Assembly: GCF_003399445.1 (NCBI RefSeq)
Contig: NZ_QUQO01000001.1
Location: 434,001 to 498,000, forward strand
Source of the DNA: Parvularcula marina
Lineage (GTDB): Bacteria > Pseudomonadota > Alphaproteobacteria > Caulobacterales > Parvularculaceae
Direction of reading: 5' to 3'
DNA length: 64,000 bases
Shown here: piece by piece, positions 44,623-54,109 of the stretch
Layout of the letters: each line of letters starts with the position of its first letter
How positions within the stretch are numbered: position 1 is the stretch's first letter
Notes under the pieces: model-generated
The model's input: only the letters and a program-made list of their open reading frames with translations
Databases searched by the model: none
What the model was told of the DNA's origin: nothing
Position numbers and translations under genes: made by a program

Positions 44623-45132
44623 ATGACCGAACCCGTAAGTGACAGCCGGCTTGCCCTTTATGAAGGACTGATTTCCCTTGCCTGGGTGGATGAGCGGCTA
44701 GATCCGGCCGAGAAGATCGTCCTTGAAGACATCTTTGCCCAGCATCACGGCCTGACGGATGAGCAGCGCGCCGCCCTCACCCGTGACATCACAACCCCGG
44801 TGCGGCTCGCGGATATCTGGCCGCGCCTGACCGACCCGCAAGACCGCGCGCGCTTTCTCGACATGGCAGATGTGATCTTCAAATCTGATGGGGAAGTCGA
44901 TGACAGCGAGGCGGACATCTATGCCGTCAAACTCGCCAAGCATTTAGGCACACTCGCTCTCGATGGCGTCAAGCGGGAGCTTGATGATCTGCGGACGGAA
45001 TTAACGGAGGCAGATAAAAAAGAGGCCGAAGCCTACCGCGATTACGCGAAGAACTTCGGCCTGTTTGCTTTTGCCAAAAAGCTGATCGGGCGCGGTACGG
45101 ATCGCGAAGACCGTACCGGCACCGAGCTTTAG
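44623..45132 (+). CDS. TerB-like protein
   Basis: A 169-residue protein of the TerB helical family: LALYEGLISLAWVDERLDPAEKIVLEDI, RFLDMADVIFKSDGEVDDSEADIYAVKLAKHLG. In TerB proteins the acidic residues at each repeat bind metal. The tail is Lys/Glu/Arg rich. No other ter genes are present, so tellurite resistance is not implied. GGAG lies 6 nt before the ATG at 44623. Its end meets the convergent rplA gene with 6 nt between. Confidence 0.8.
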   Translation: MTEPVSDSRLALYEGLISLAWVDERLDPAEKIVLEDIFAQHHGLTDEQRAALTRDITTPVRLADIWPRLTDPQDRARFLDMADVIFKSDGEVDDSEADIYAVKLAKHLGTLALDGVKRELDDLRTELTEADKKEAEAYRDYAKNFGLFAFAKKLIGRGTDREDRTGTEL

Positions 45133-45138
45133 GCTGGA

Positions 45139-45840
45139 TTATTCAGCGACAAGAGCGCTTTGCGGGTCGACCTTGATGCCCGGACCCATGGTCGAGGTCA
45201 GGGCGATCCGCTTGATGTAGGTGCCCTTGGCGCCTGACGGCTTCGCCTTGTTCACGGCATCGACGAAAGCGCGGACGTTTTCTTCGAGCTTCGTCGCATC
45301 AAAGCTGGCTTTGCCAACACCGGCGTGAACGATACCGTTCTTCTCGACGCGGAACTGAACAGCCCCGCCCTTGGCATCTTCGACGGCCTTTTTGATGTTC
45401 GGGGTCACCGTGCCGACTTTCGGGTTCGGCATCAGGCCACGCGGGCCGAGTTGCTTACCCAGACGACCGACGAGCGGCATCATGTCCGGCGTTGCGATCA
45501 CGCGATCAAAATCCATTTCGCCATTCTGGATCTGCTCGACGAGGTCTTCGGCCCCGACGATTTCAGCACCAGCCGCGCGAGCTTCTTCCGCCTTGTCGTC
45601 TTTTGCAAAGACAGCAACGCGAACAGAACGGCCCGTGCCATTCGGCAGCGAGACGACACCGCGAACCATCTGGTCCGCATGCCGAGGATCAACACCAAGG
45701 TTCATCGAAATCTCGACCGTTTCGTCAAATTTCGCCGTGGCGTTCTTTTTCACGGTTTCGACCGCTTCGGTCAGGCCGTGCAGTGTCTTGAAATCGATGC
45801 CTTCACGCGCATTGCGCAGACGTTTTCCGACTTTCGCCAT
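45139..45840 (-). CDS. rplA: 50S ribosomal protein L1
   Basis: A 233-residue ribosomal protein L1, which binds 23S rRNA at the L1 stalk and represses its own operon. It starts [16 protein letters not shown] and has [51 protein letters not shown] and [13 protein letters not shown], all standard. Its start lies 3 nt after the rplK stop. No rplJ, rplL or rpoB follows. Confidence 0.98.
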   Translation of the reverse strand: MAKVGKRLRNAREGIDFKTLHGLTEAVETVKKNATAKFDETVEISMNLGVDPRHADQMVRGVVSLPNGTGRSVRVAVFAKDDKAEEARAAGAEIVGAEDLVEQIQNGEMDFDRVIATPDMMPLVGRLGKQLGPRGLMPNPKVGTVTPNIKKAVEDAKGGAVQFRVEKNGIVHAGVGKASFDATKLEENVRAFVDAVNKAKPSGAKGTYIKRIALTSTMGPGIKVDPQSALVAE

Positions 45841-45843
45841 GAC

Positions 45844-46272
45844 TTAGCCCTCCACTTTCAGGCCCATGGCCCGTGCGGACCCGGCAATGATGTTGGCGGC
45901 CGCATCAATGTCATTGGCATTGAGGTCAGCCATTTTGGCTTCGGCGATTTCACGAACCTGCGCCATGGTGACGGAGCCAGCGACTTCTTTGCCCGGCAGC
46001 GAACCGCCCTTGGGCAGTTTGGCGGCCTTTTTCAGGTAATAGGACGCAGGCGGCGTTTTGGTTTCGAACGTGAACGACTTGTCCGTGTAGATGGTAATGA
46101 TCGTGGGGATCGGCATCCCCTTATCCATCTCCTGGGTCGCAGCGTTGAACGCCTTGCAGAATTCCATGATGTTGAGGCCGCGCTGACCGAGAGCGGGGCC
46201 GATGGGCGGCGACGGGTTAGCCGCGCCGGCGGGCACCTGAAGCTTCAGGTAGCCTTGGAGTTTCTTTGCCAT
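45844..46272 (-). CDS. rplK: 50S ribosomal protein L11
   Basis: A 142-residue ribosomal protein L11, part of the GTPase-associated centre. It starts [20 protein letters not shown] and has [22 protein letters not shown] and [14 protein letters not shown], all standard. The usual upstream nusG and secE are not adjacent; the upstream neighbour is a beta-lactamase-fold lipoprotein. The 129 nt in front probably hold the promoter. Confidence 0.98.
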   Translation of the reverse strand: MAKKLQGYLKLQVPAGAANPSPPIGPALGQRGLNIMEFCKAFNAATQEMDKGMPIPTIITIYTDKSFTFETKTPPASYYLKKAAKLPKGGSLPGKEVAGSVTMAQVREIAEAKMADLNANDIDAAANIIAGSARAMGLKVEG

Positions 46273-46401
46273 GTTACACCTTCCGATTATTGGCGAAGGG
46301 AACGCGGTCGGGCTGGATCATGGACTTGCTAAGACCCATAGCCTCCCGCGAAGCGCCGGGCTCTAGCGGCAAAAGCCTGTAAACGCAATCCCTTGGAGGG
46401 C

Positions 46402-47505
46402 TTAGTCTGCGGCGATGGCACCATAGGCGGCGCGGGCCGCAGCGCGGAAGATATCGGCGTCGCCATCGCGTCCGCCGGCCCCCTCGCTGAGGCCAACGAG
46501 CATCAGCCCCTGCCCCTGATCTATGAGCAGGAAAGCGCCCTCACCGGCAGAGAAATAGCTGCCTGCCGTGGCGCCGGGGCCTGTGACCCCGGCAGAGCGC
46601 AGGACCGCAACGCCGAGACCACGACCAATAACCCCCGGCGTCATGTCCTCGCCGAGCCCTGAATTCAGCGCCCATCGGTCATCCGGCAAATGGTCCCGCG
46701 CCATCAGGCTGACCGTCGCGCCATCAAGAATGCGCGCGCCGCCAACCCCGCCGCCCGAGGCGAGGAGCTGGCCGAACCGGGCCATATCCCGCAGGCTCGC
46801 CTCTAAAACGAACGTCCCGCCCGCTCCTTCCGTCAGCCGCATGCTCGTCATGCCCAGCTGGTTGAATATCCGCTCATCGAGATAGACGTCGACCGGCGTG
46901 TCAGAGACATTCTGGATGATCTCCGCCTGCAATTTGAGGTCCGGGCCAGTCGTGCCGTCCCCGGTCATGATCTGCGCAATGGTCGGGCTGTCTTCCTCAG
47001 ACCCGACCGGGCCCAGCCGCCCCTCGGGCAGGTAATAGGCCGCCGGTTCATCGAGCGTGAATTGCCCCTCATCATAGAGCATCAGCATGCCGGCAGTGAT
47101 CACAGGCGCAGCCAGCACGCGGCTCCGCCAGACCGTATCGGCCCCGGCGAGCGCTTCTCCGCCGGGCGCATTGCCAGCCGTCACGAAGGCCGCAACATGC
47201 CCGTCACGGACCAACAGGGCCGTCATGCCCTCGGCACCGCGCGCCTCGACGGCGCTGGCGATCGCCATACGAAAATCGGCAAGCCCCTCAGCCGTCATCC
47301 CGAGCTGTTCGGGAAGGATCGGGGTTTCAAGATCAGGCCAGCCTGTAGAGATCAACGCCAGGGGTAACCGCCCGGCCGTGCTCGTCACCTCGACAATTAC
47401 GGGATCTTCTTCAGCCTCCGCAGGCTCATCGGCGGGCGCGTCCGCACCCCCGCATGCCGCCAATACCAAGCATAGGGCCCCTATGGGACCATACCGCCAA
47501 GACAT
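46402..47505 (-). CDS. Beta-lactamase-fold lipoprotein lacking catalytic residues
   Basis: A 367-residue lipoprotein (lipobox LAACGG) of the serine beta-lactamase class C fold. It shows the order of elements of the family: AGADTVWRSRVLAAPVITAGMLML aligns with the SxxK helix, LDERIFNQLGMTSMRL with the IFxPLGM segment, and EASLRDMARFGQLL with the ATARDMARFG segment. In the first, the Ser and Lys of SxxK are replaced (about VLAA). The Tyr of YxN is also not seen (GPDLKLQAE). I infer a non-catalytic, perhaps binding, protein. The start ATG at 47505 is placed at GGGGGAG spacing of 6 nt. Confidence 0.78.
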   Translation of the reverse strand: MSWRYGPIGALCLVLAACGGADAPADEPAEAEEDPVIVEVTSTAGRLPLALISTGWPDLETPILPEQLGMTAEGLADFRMAIASAVEARGAEGMTALLVRDGHVAAFVTAGNAPGGEALAGADTVWRSRVLAAPVITAGMLMLYDEGQFTLDEPAAYYLPEGRLGPVGSEEDSPTIAQIMTGDGTTGPDLKLQAEIIQNVSDTPVDVYLDERIFNQLGMTSMRLTEGAGGTFVLEASLRDMARFGQLLASGGGVGGARILDGATVSLMARDHLPDDRWALNSGLGEDMTPGVIGRGLGVAVLRSAGVTGPGATAGSYFSAGEGAFLLIDQGQGLMLVGLSEGAGGRDGDADIFRAAARAAYGAIAAD

Positions 47506-47636
47506 CGTCATCTCCCCCTTCGCATCAACCGATGCGCGAGCTTCCGCAGAAGCCACCCTTAACTTTACCAAAAAGTCAGGATGAATGGCAGCCCCGCAGA
47601 CAGGAATTCCACAACTTCAATCAGGCTGAATTGAGG

Positions 47637-48131
47637 CTACTTAGCTGGGCCGGATACCCGTTCATAAACAATGGCTTCCGTCCAGCGTTCGCCTTCGTTG
47701 TTGGTCAGGACGAGCTCGATTGTCTGGCGGCCATCTTCTTCGAGGCGTAGGGTCAGGCCGGAAAAAACGCCTAGGCCAGGCTCTGTCCGCTGCAACTTGA
47801 AAGCGTGAAATCCGTCTTTCTCTTCCCAGCTCGTCATGTCGGCATTGAAGTGTTTGACCCGCAAGGACGGACCTTCCTCAAAGTCAGCAAGATGAAAGAT
47901 CTCCGTAAAGACGATCTTGCCCTCTTCTTCGAGTTGGAGAAGGCCCGTCATGTGCCCACCCGGTCCGGTAACCCAGCACTCCTTGGCAAAACCGTCAAAG
48001 GCCGGGCCTTCCCAACAGCCTTCCAGCCAAGCGAGCTCGTCGAGCGACCATTCGGTGCTCTTATTCTGCGCAAAAGCCGATGACATCAGCATGGCGCCCG
48101 CACCCATCAGGGACAGCAATAAATTCGGCAT
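47637..48131 (-). CDS. Exported DUF6265-like protein
   Basis: A 164-residue protein with signal peptide ending SSAFAQN. The mature part has WSLDELAWLEGCWEG and CWVTGPGGHMTGLLQLEE, the pattern of DUF6265, likely a small lipocalin-like beta-barrel. It contains two Cys. Function unknown. It lies in a leftward series with the gene at 48191 and alaS. Confidence 0.8.
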   Translation of the reverse strand: MPNLLLSLMGAGAMLMSSAFAQNKSTEWSLDELAWLEGCWEGPAFDGFAKECWVTGPGGHMTGLLQLEEEGKIVFTEIFHLADFEEGPSLRVKHFNADMTSWEEKDGFHAFKLQRTEPGLGVFSGLTLRLEEDGRQTIELVLTNNEGERWTEAIVYERVSGPAK

Positions 48132-48190
48132 CCTGAACCTCCCGGTTGAATTTGAAGATACATCAGGAATGCGCAGGATAATAGCCGATT

Positions 48191-48454
48191 TCAGGGGCGC
48201 CGGACATAGCGCCAGAGCAGGTAGCTCACCGCCCCGCCCAAGACGACCGGCGCCCAGACCATGGGGAAGCCCAATAGCGAGACTAGGATGGTCGACAGAT
48301 CGAAGGTCTCGCCCGCCCCTTCCCTACCGAACAGCGGCCGCAGAATCAGCTTCCAGATCCCAAGTCCGGTCAGCAGTACACTGAGGACGAGGAAATAGGC
48401 CGCAAAGACCTTCCTTGCCTTCCGGTATTCTTCTGGATTGCGCTCAGGATTCAT
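48191..48454 (-). CDS. Small membrane protein with two TM segments
   Basis: An 87-residue protein with two hydrophobic segments (about 15-37 and 62-80) and positive charges at both ends, so both termini are probably cytoplasmic. No family recognised. It lies 14 nt downstream of alaS on the same strand, so it is probably co-transcribed. Confidence 0.65.
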   Translation of the reverse strand: MNPERNPEEYRKARKVFAAYFLVLSVLLTGLGIWKLILRPLFGREGAGETFDLSTILVSLLGFPMVWAPVVLGGAVSYLLWRYVRRP

Positions 48455-48468
48455 GACCGGAGGATCAG

Positions 48469-51123
48469 TTAGAGCGCCTGCAGACGCTCCCGCACTTTCG
48501 CGATGGCATCATTCGCGGCATCCGGGTTCGGCCCGCCGCCATGGGCAAGGTCCGGCTTGCCGCCGCCGCCCTGACCGCCTAGGGCCTCAACCGCGAGCTT
48601 GACGAGTTCAGGCGCGCCGATGCGGTCCGTCAGGCCGTCCGCGACGCCGATCGACACGCTCGCCTTGCCGTCATCCGTCGAGATGAACGCGGCAATGGCA
48701 TTGTCACTGGCTTTCTTTGCATCAGCGATCAGCCCACGGAGCTCCTTGGCCGGAATGCCTTCGAGCACCTGGCCGGTGAAGACGATATCGCCGATGGTTT
48801 CGGTTGCGGGCTTGCCGCCTCCGCCGCCCATGGCCGCCTTTTTCTTGGCAGCGACGAGTTCCTTCTCGAGGCGCTTCTTGTCTTCAAGCAGCGCCGTCAC
48901 GCGGTCGGCAACGTCACCGATCTTGACCTTGAGCGTACCGGCCAGCCCGGTTGCGATCCCGGCCTGTTCCTTGAGGTAGTCGCGCGCCGCTTCACCGGTC
49001 ACGGCCTCGATCCGGCGAATGCCGCTCGCGACCGCCGTTTCGGTCGTGATGACGAAAAGCGCGATGTCGCCCGTGCGGGTCACGTGGGTGCCGCCGCAAA
49101 GCTCCATCGAGTAAGGACGCTCAGGGTTGTCGAAATCGTCACCAAGCCTCAGTACACGGACTTCATCGTCGTATTTCTCACCAAAGAGCGCCATGGCGCC
49201 TGCCTCGATCGCGTCATTATAGGGCATGACGGAGACGACACCTTCATCATTCTGACGGATGACACGGTTGACCTCCGCCTCGATGAGATCGAGCTCTTCG
49301 CGGCTGACGCCCGAATTATGCGAGAAGTCGAAGCGGAAATTGTCCGGCCCCACAAAGGAGCCTTTCTGGACGACATGGTCGCCCAGATGACGCCGCAGGG
49401 CCGCGTGAACGAGGTGGGTGGCGGAGTGGTTCCGCTTGATCCGTGCCCGGCGCTCATGATCGATTTCGAGCGTGACGACATCGCCCTCTTTCAGCGTGCC
49501 TTTTTTGACAACCGCGTGATGGACGTGAAGCGCGCCTGCGCCTTTCTTGGTGTCACGGATGATCAGTTCCGCGCCGCTCGCGCTGACAGCCCGGCCGGCA
49601 TCGCCTGCCTGCCCACCCGATTCAGCATAGAATGGCGTCTGGTTGGCAACCAGGCTCACCTCATCGCCTTCCGAGACGCTTTCGACCCGCGCGCCATCTT
49701 TCACGAGCGCGGTGACCGTGCCTTCGGCCTTTTCATGGACATAGCCGATAAATTCCGTGGGCGCCGTATCAGAAAGAATATCGAACCAGACCTTGTCGCT
49801 GGCCGCATCGCCTGAGCCCGCCCAGTTGGCGCGCGCCATCTCTTTCTGGCGGGTCATGGCGGCATCAAAGCCCGCCTGATCAAGGCCATAGCCCTGCCGC
49901 CGCAGCGCATCCTCGGTCAGGTCGAGCGGGAAGCCGAATGTGTCATAGAGCTTGAACGCCGCCTCGCCGGGCAGCGTGCCGCCATCGGGTAATTTGCTCG
50001 TTTCCTCGGCGAGGAGTTTCAGCCCGCGGTCGAGCAGATCGGCGAATTTCTCTTCCTCAACGCGCAGCGTGTCACGCACAAGGCTTTCGGCGCGCGGTAG
50101 CTCCGGAAACGCGCCGCCCATTTCATCCACAAGGGTCGGCACAAGACGCGTCAGCAACGGATCCTTCGCCCCCAGCGCGTGCGCATAGCGCATGGCCCGG
50201 CGCATGATCCGTCTCAAGACATAACCCCGGCCCTCGTTGGACGGCGTCACCCCATCGGCAATCAGGAAGGACGAGGCGCGCAGATGGTCCGCGACAACCC
50301 GGTGGGAGACGAGATCGTCGCCCTCAGGCTTGCGGCCCGTGAGCTCGACCGACGCATTGATCAGTGTTTGGAAGAGATCGGTTTCGTAATTATTGTGAAT
50401 GCCCTGCAGCACCGTTGCGACCCGTTCGAGCCCCATGCCGGTATCGATCGAGGGTTTCGGCAAATCCGTCTGCTCGCCGCCTGCATGTTTCTCGAACTGC
50501 ATGAAGACGAGGTTCCAGATCTCGATGAACCGGTCGCCATCCTCATCCGGGCTGCCCGGCGGGCCGCCCGGAATGTGGGGACCATGATCGTAGAAAATCT
50601 CGGAGCACGGACCACAGGGGCCGGTATCGCCCATCGACCAGAAATTGTCAGACGTCGGAATGCGGATGATTTTCTCATCAGCAAAACCCGTGACCTTCTT
50701 CCACAGGTCAAACGCCTCATCATCGGTGTGATAGACAGTGACCAGCAGCTTTTCGGCCGGCAGGCCGAAGGTGCCGGTCAGCAGCTCCCACGCATTGAGG
50801 ATCGCCTGTTCCTTGAAATAATCGCCGAAGCTGAAATTCCCCAGCATCTCGAAGAAGGTGTGGTGGCGCGCCGTATAGCCGACATTGTCGAGGTCGTTAT
50901 GCTTGCCGCCGGCCCGGACGCATTTCTGCGAGGAGGTCGCGCGGACATAGCTGCGCGTTTCCGTTCCCGTGAACAGGTTCTTGAACGGCACCATGCCCGC
51001 ATTGACGAACAGCAGCGTCGGGTCGTTCTGCGGCACGAGCGGCGCAGACGGCACGATTTCGTGATCGCGGCTCGCGAAGAAGTCGAGAAAGGACTGGCGG
51101 ATATCATTGACGGATGTGACCAT
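48469..51123 (-). CDS. alaS: Alanine--tRNA ligase
   Basis: Charges tRNA-Ala and edits mischarged Ser and Gly. The 884-residue protein starts [21 protein letters not shown]. It has [20 protein letters not shown] and [19 protein letters not shown] in the class II core, the editing domain with [14 protein letters not shown] (HxxxH) and MELCGGTHV (Cys/His), and the C-Ala domain with a Gly-rich stretch. Length is normal. The catalytic and zinc residues appear intact. Confidence 0.98.
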   Translation of the reverse strand: MVTSVNDIRQSFLDFFASRDHEIVPSAPLVPQNDPTLLFVNAGMVPFKNLFTGTETRSYVRATSSQKCVRAGGKHNDLDNVGYTARHHTFFEMLGNFSFGDYFKEQAILNAWELLTGTFGLPAEKLLVTVYHTDDEAFDLWKKVTGFADEKIIRIPTSDNFWSMGDTGPCGPCSEIFYDHGPHIPGGPPGSPDEDGDRFIEIWNLVFMQFEKHAGGEQTDLPKPSIDTGMGLERVATVLQGIHNNYETDLFQTLINASVELTGRKPEGDDLVSHRVVADHLRASSFLIADGVTPSNEGRGYVLRRIMRRAMRYAHALGAKDPLLTRLVPTLVDEMGGAFPELPRAESLVRDTLRVEEEKFADLLDRGLKLLAEETSKLPDGGTLPGEAAFKLYDTFGFPLDLTEDALRRQGYGLDQAGFDAAMTRQKEMARANWAGSGDAASDKVWFDILSDTAPTEFIGYVHEKAEGTVTALVKDGARVESVSEGDEVSLVANQTPFYAESGGQAGDAGRAVSASGAELIIRDTKKGAGALHVHHAVVKKGTLKEGDVVTLEIDHERRARIKRNHSATHLVHAALRRHLGDHVVQKGSFVGPDNFRFDFSHNSGVSREELDLIEAEVNRVIRQNDEGVVSVMPYNDAIEAGAMALFGEKYDDEVRVLRLGDDFDNPERPYSMELCGGTHVTRTGDIALFVITTETAVASGIRRIEAVTGEAARDYLKEQAGIATGLAGTLKVKIGDVADRVTALLEDKKRLEKELVAAKKKAAMGGGGGKPATETIGDIVFTGQVLEGIPAKELRGLIADAKKASDNAIAAFISTDDGKASVSIGVADGLTDRIGAPELVKLAVEALGGQGGGGKPDLAHGGGPNPDAANDAIAKVRERLQAL

Positions 51124-51200
51124 CCGCGCGGCTTAATCGGCCCCGCGCCCTTGTGCAATCGGGCTTGCGACGATGGGTGACTTCGCCATATTCGATAGAT

Positions 51201-51761
51201 ATGCGCACGCCCGTCCTCCTCATCGCCCTGATGCTCACCGCCTGCAGCGGTCAGCCCGATTACCGGGCTGAAAATCAGCCGCCGGAAACGGTTCCCCATG
51301 TCGATATCGAGCGCTATCAGGGCCTCTGGTACGAGATCGCGCGCTATCCCAACCGGTTTGAGGACACCCCCGATTACATCTGCACAGCGGTGACGGCCGA
51401 ATATGCCTTGCGCGAGGACGGCAGGATCGATGTCATCAATACCTGCCGAAAGGACACGCCCGAAGGCGAGGTCGACGTCGCAAACGGTGTCGCTCGGGTC
51501 GTCGGCGGGAATGGCGCAAAGCTGAAGGTCAAATTTGCGCCCGCTTGGGTGCCGTTTGCGAGTGGCGATTACTGGGTGCTCGATCTGACAGAGGATTACT
51601 CTGCGGCGCTGGTCGGTAGCCCGGACGGCAAATATCTCTGGCTGCTCTCCCGTACGCCGATCATCCCGGCCGAGACGGGCCGCCGCCTGATGGAAGCCGC
51701 CCGTGCGCGCGGCTATCAAACGGATCCCCTGCAATTCACGCTGCAACCGCCCGCCCGATAA
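51201..51761 (+). CDS. Outer-membrane lipocalin (Blc-like lipoprotein)
   Basis: A 186-residue lipoprotein (lipobox LTACSG) of the bacterial lipocalin family. The lipocalin GxW-like motif is YQGLWYEIARYPNRFE, and the later structurally conserved TxxY-type stretch is seen at VLDLTEDYSAALVG, followed by WLLSRTP. It binds lipid or a hydrophobic ligand at the outer membrane; the ligand is unknown. Internal Cys in DYICTAVT and NTCRKD give the usual disulfide. Length is normal. Confidence 0.9.
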   Translation: MRTPVLLIALMLTACSGQPDYRAENQPPETVPHVDIERYQGLWYEIARYPNRFEDTPDYICTAVTAEYALREDGRIDVINTCRKDTPEGEVDVANGVARVVGGNGAKLKVKFAPAWVPFASGDYWVLDLTEDYSAALVGSPDGKYLWLLSRTPIIPAETGRRLMEAARARGYQTDPLQFTLQPPAR

Positions 51762-51812
51762 TCGGCGAACCTCCGCCCTCCTCATGCGTTATATGGTTGA
51801 GGAGACACGCGA

Positions 51813-51998
51813 ATGACACATCCGCACGAAAAGACCCCTGCCGAAGATACGATCAAGGGCGGCCACCAACCCTATGATGGGGAAGAGGCCGAAGGCGGCG
51901 CGCCGCGCGGCTATGATTCGAACCATGAGCGCTATGACGAGAATGGCGAGCGCATCTATCGGGACAATGAAAATGCGCCCGCAGGCGACGACAAGTAG
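51813..51998 (+). CDS. Very hydrophilic 61-aa protein, unknown
   Basis: A 61-residue protein almost all polar: His, Glu, Asp, Gly, Asn, with repeated Tyr-Asp (QPYDGEE, RGYDSN, ERYDENG). It is probably unfolded. The ATG has GAGGAGA 8 nt upstream, a strong ribosome site, so translation is likely. No family recognised; similar small acidic proteins are sometimes stress-related, which is only a guess here. Confidence 0.6.
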   Translation: MTHPHEKTPAEDTIKGGHQPYDGEEAEGGAPRGYDSNHERYDENGERIYRDNENAPAGDDK

Positions 51999-52000
51999 GA

Positions 52001-52510
52001 CTAGTCCTTATCCGTCACAAGCTTGGTTAGCGCCTCGTCCCAGACGAAATCGACGGCGGGCGCGAGCTCGGTGAGACCAGAACCCTCCGCGCCATTGGCA
52101 ACGAAATCCATTTTCAGGATCGATCCGCCGCCCTCTTTCTCGCCGACACTGAGCGTGAGGGATGTGGCGAGCCCCATTTCCTGCATCGGCCCGAAAGGCG
52201 CATGAAGGCGCAGCATCTCACCATGCATGACGGCCATGATGTGTCCATGGGTGACAGAGCCACCTTCCCAGTCCTCACGCCAGACGCCGCCAGCTTCGAG
52301 TTCAAGCGTCATATGCCCCGGATCGCCTGAGAAGGAATGGAGCCACCATTCCTTCGGCTCGATCAGTTTTGCCCAGAGATCCGCCTTGCTCAGCGTGCTT
52401 TCATGTTCCTGCGTTAGCACCATGCGGGCGGATGATGAGGAGACGACTTCGGCCTGTGCCGTGGCGGTCATCAAAGCAGCGGCGCAAAGCGCGGGAATGA
52501 GACGGGTCAT
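52001..52510 (-). CDS. Exported SRPBCC/START-like protein
   Basis: A 169-residue protein with signal peptide ending TATAQAE. The mature part has features of the SRPBCC fold: a helix-rich start (ESTLSKADLWAKLIEPKEWW), beta strands (GHMTLELEAGGVWREDW), and a long C-terminal helix (ELAPAVDFVWDEALTKLV). It likely binds a hydrophobic ligand. The ATG at 52510 has AGGAGGT at ideal spacing. The 3' end meets the small gene at 51813 with the palindrome AGGACTAGTCCT across both stops. Confidence 0.7.
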   Translation of the reverse strand: MTRLIPALCAAALMTATAQAEVVSSSSARMVLTQEHESTLSKADLWAKLIEPKEWWLHSFSGDPGHMTLELEAGGVWREDWEGGSVTHGHIMAVMHGEMLRLHAPFGPMQEMGLATSLTLSVGEKEGGGSILKMDFVANGAEGSGLTELAPAVDFVWDEALTKLVTDKD

Positions 52511-52578
52511 GGCAATACCTCCTGCCGGACACTCTGCCATAAAGACACCATGGCGCGCCATGCCCTCAACGGAAGGCT

Positions 52579-53511
52579 TTAGCGCAGCCGAGGACGCAAG
52601 AGCCATGTGCCGGATTGCGAAATCAGTCGCCCGCCAGTGCCGAGCTTGAACCGTGCAACACCCGGCGCGTGGTCGGTATCGACCCCGCCAAGGTCGAGCG
52701 TGGTCACGCCTTTTTTCTTCAGCTGGCGGATCGATTGCCAGAGAAGGAGATTCATCGCATTGGCCTCTCGCCCGGACTTTGAGGCCCAGCCGATGTGATA
52801 GGTCGCCGTTGCCCCGTGCCTGAAGAGCAGCATGCCCGCCACTCTTTCCGCGCCGAGTTTCGCTTCGAAACCGATGACGGAATCCTTCCCCGCCTTCTCC
52901 TGCCAGGCGGGCACCATGAGGGGTGATAATGCTCTGTAGCCTAATCTTTTCTGCTGACGACGTTCGGCCTCAAGCAGCCATTTATACTGCTCCGCCCGGC
53001 GCCCCAGTAGATTGATGGTGAGCCCTGCCTTCTCCGCAGCGCGAAGCCGGTTACGCCATTTGCCGTCCGCCCCCGCAAGCAGTGCCTCTTCATCCTGCGT
53101 GAGTTCAAGAAGCACGGTGTGGTAGGGTGAGACAACGCGCCGGAGGCGGAGCTTTTCCTCAGTCCCGCTCCCCTCCCCCTGCGGCATCAGCAAGAAGGCA
53201 TGAAGCCCCTTGATCGGCAGGGTGCGGCCCAGCTCATCGATCAGCGCGGCACGGGTGTCTTCGGCCAGGTCCTCCCGAAGCCAGACCGGGCCCATCATGG
53301 CGGTCGCAAGCCGAAAGCCAGGGAATTTACGGACTGCGATCTGGCAGAGCCCGGCCGTCTCCCCTTCATTGACTAGCTCGGCCCTCACAACCTCGCCACC
53401 ATGCGCCGCAATCACCTCGCCGAAAGCATAAGCCTGCTGGCAGGGCGCTAAAGAGGCGCGTGCGAGCTGCTTCTCCCAGGCTTTCGCAGAAAGACCGTTC
53501 CAGCGAATCAT
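52579..53511 (-). CDS. FemAB/GNAT-like acyl- or aminoacyl-transferase
   Basis: A 310-residue protein of the FemAB-like (BioF2/GNAT) group, which includes peptidoglycan interpeptide transferases and PEP-CTERM-associated enzymes. Signatures are GPVWLREDLAEDTRAA, LRAAEKAGLTINLLG, EAERRQQKRLGYRAL, GMLLFRHGATATYHIGWASK and MNLLLWQSIRQLKKKGVTTLDLGGVD. No PEP-CTERM or exosortase genes are close, so the acceptor is not known. The start is uncertain: ATG at 53511 or 53538. Confidence 0.8.
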   Translation of the reverse strand: MIRWNGLSAKAWEKQLARASLAPCQQAYAFGEVIAAHGGEVVRAELVNEGETAGLCQIAVRKFPGFRLATAMMGPVWLREDLAEDTRAALIDELGRTLPIKGLHAFLLMPQGEGSGTEEKLRLRRVVSPYHTVLLELTQDEEALLAGADGKWRNRLRAAEKAGLTINLLGRRAEQYKWLLEAERRQQKRLGYRALSPLMVPAWQEKAGKDSVIGFEAKLGAERVAGMLLFRHGATATYHIGWASKSGREANAMNLLLWQSIRQLKKKGVTTLDLGGVDTDHAPGVARFKLGTGGRLISQSGTWLLRPRLR

Positions 53512-53552
53512 AGTTGTCTGCGGCGCATCGAATGGCATGGCCGGAGGCTGAA

Positions 53553-53747
53553 TTGATCCGCAAGAAAGCTCAAGAAGTCATGGGGCACCGGCTGGCCTCA
53601 CCTGCCCTCACGAAGACGGGCCTGCGGCTCATCCTGCAATATGTAGCGGCCCCGATTCTGGCGCTGCTGGCGCTGATAGATCTCGGCCTGTTTCTCGTTT
53701 TCAAATATGCCTTCGGCCAGTGCTATGGCGTATGGTGCTGGTTTTAA
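53553..53747 (+). CDS. Small membrane protein, TTG start
   Basis: A 64-residue protein with one membrane segment near the C-terminus (about 30-52: QYVAAPILALLALIDLGLFLVF), ending in Cys-Tyr-Gly-Val-Trp-Cys-Trp-Phe. The TTG at 53553 has GGAGG exactly 5 nt upstream, better than the ATGs on either side. It is divergent from the FemAB-like gene and its end overlaps the convergent A-type carrier gene by 4 nt. No family recognised. Confidence 0.5.
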   Translation: MIRKKAQEVMGHRLASPALTKTGLRLILQYVAAPILALLALIDLGLFLVFKYAFGQCYGVWCWF

Positions 53748-54109
53748 GCGTCAGCTTTCGCCGGGACGATCGTCACGCTCTCCCCACAGCCGCAGGCATC
53801 GGTCTGGTTCGGATTATTGAAGACAAACCGGCTGGAGAGTTTCTCCGTCACGAAGTCGATTTCAGTCCCCAGTAGGAAGAGGATTGCCTTGGGGTCAATC
53901 AGGATGGTGATGCCGTTCTCCTCGACAACCTCGTCGAGCGGCCCCTTCTCGGTGGCGTAATCCATCGTGTATTCCATGCCGGCACAGCCGCCATTTTTCA
54001 CGCCGATCTTCACCCCGATGAAATTCTCATCAGCGGACGACATGATCTCCGTCATGCGCTCGGCAGCGCGGTCGGTCAGTGTCAGGACTTTAGGTCGTTG
54101 TCTTGCCAT
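53744..54109 (-). CDS. sufA: A-type iron-sulfur carrier (SufA/IscA/ErpA family)
   Basis: A 121-residue A-type carrier that passes Fe-S clusters from the scaffold to target proteins. Signatures are LTLTDRAAERMTEIM, GVKNGGCAGMEYTMDY with the first Cys, and the C-terminal Cys pair in DACGCGESVTI. All three ligand cysteines are present. It is the last gene of the SUF operon. The start is uncertain (54109, or 54124 with slightly more N-terminus). The upstream low-GC gene overlaps its first codons. Confidence 0.92.
   Translation of the reverse strand: MARQRPKVLTLTDRAAERMTEIMSSADENFIGVKIGVKNGGCAGMEYTMDYATEKGPLDEVVEENGITILIDPKAILFLLGTEIDFVTEKLSSRFVFNNPNQTDACGCGESVTIVPAKADA

Noticed and set aside
44623-45132. 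TerB-like gene as part of a tellurite-resistance or phage-defence cluster
   Set aside because: No other ter genes, ATPases or nucleases are nearby; the neighbours are a beta-helix gene and rplA.
51997-52008. Palindrome AGGACTAGTCCT between convergent genes as a terminator
   Set aside because: It has no loop and no T-run, and it simply contains both stop codons.
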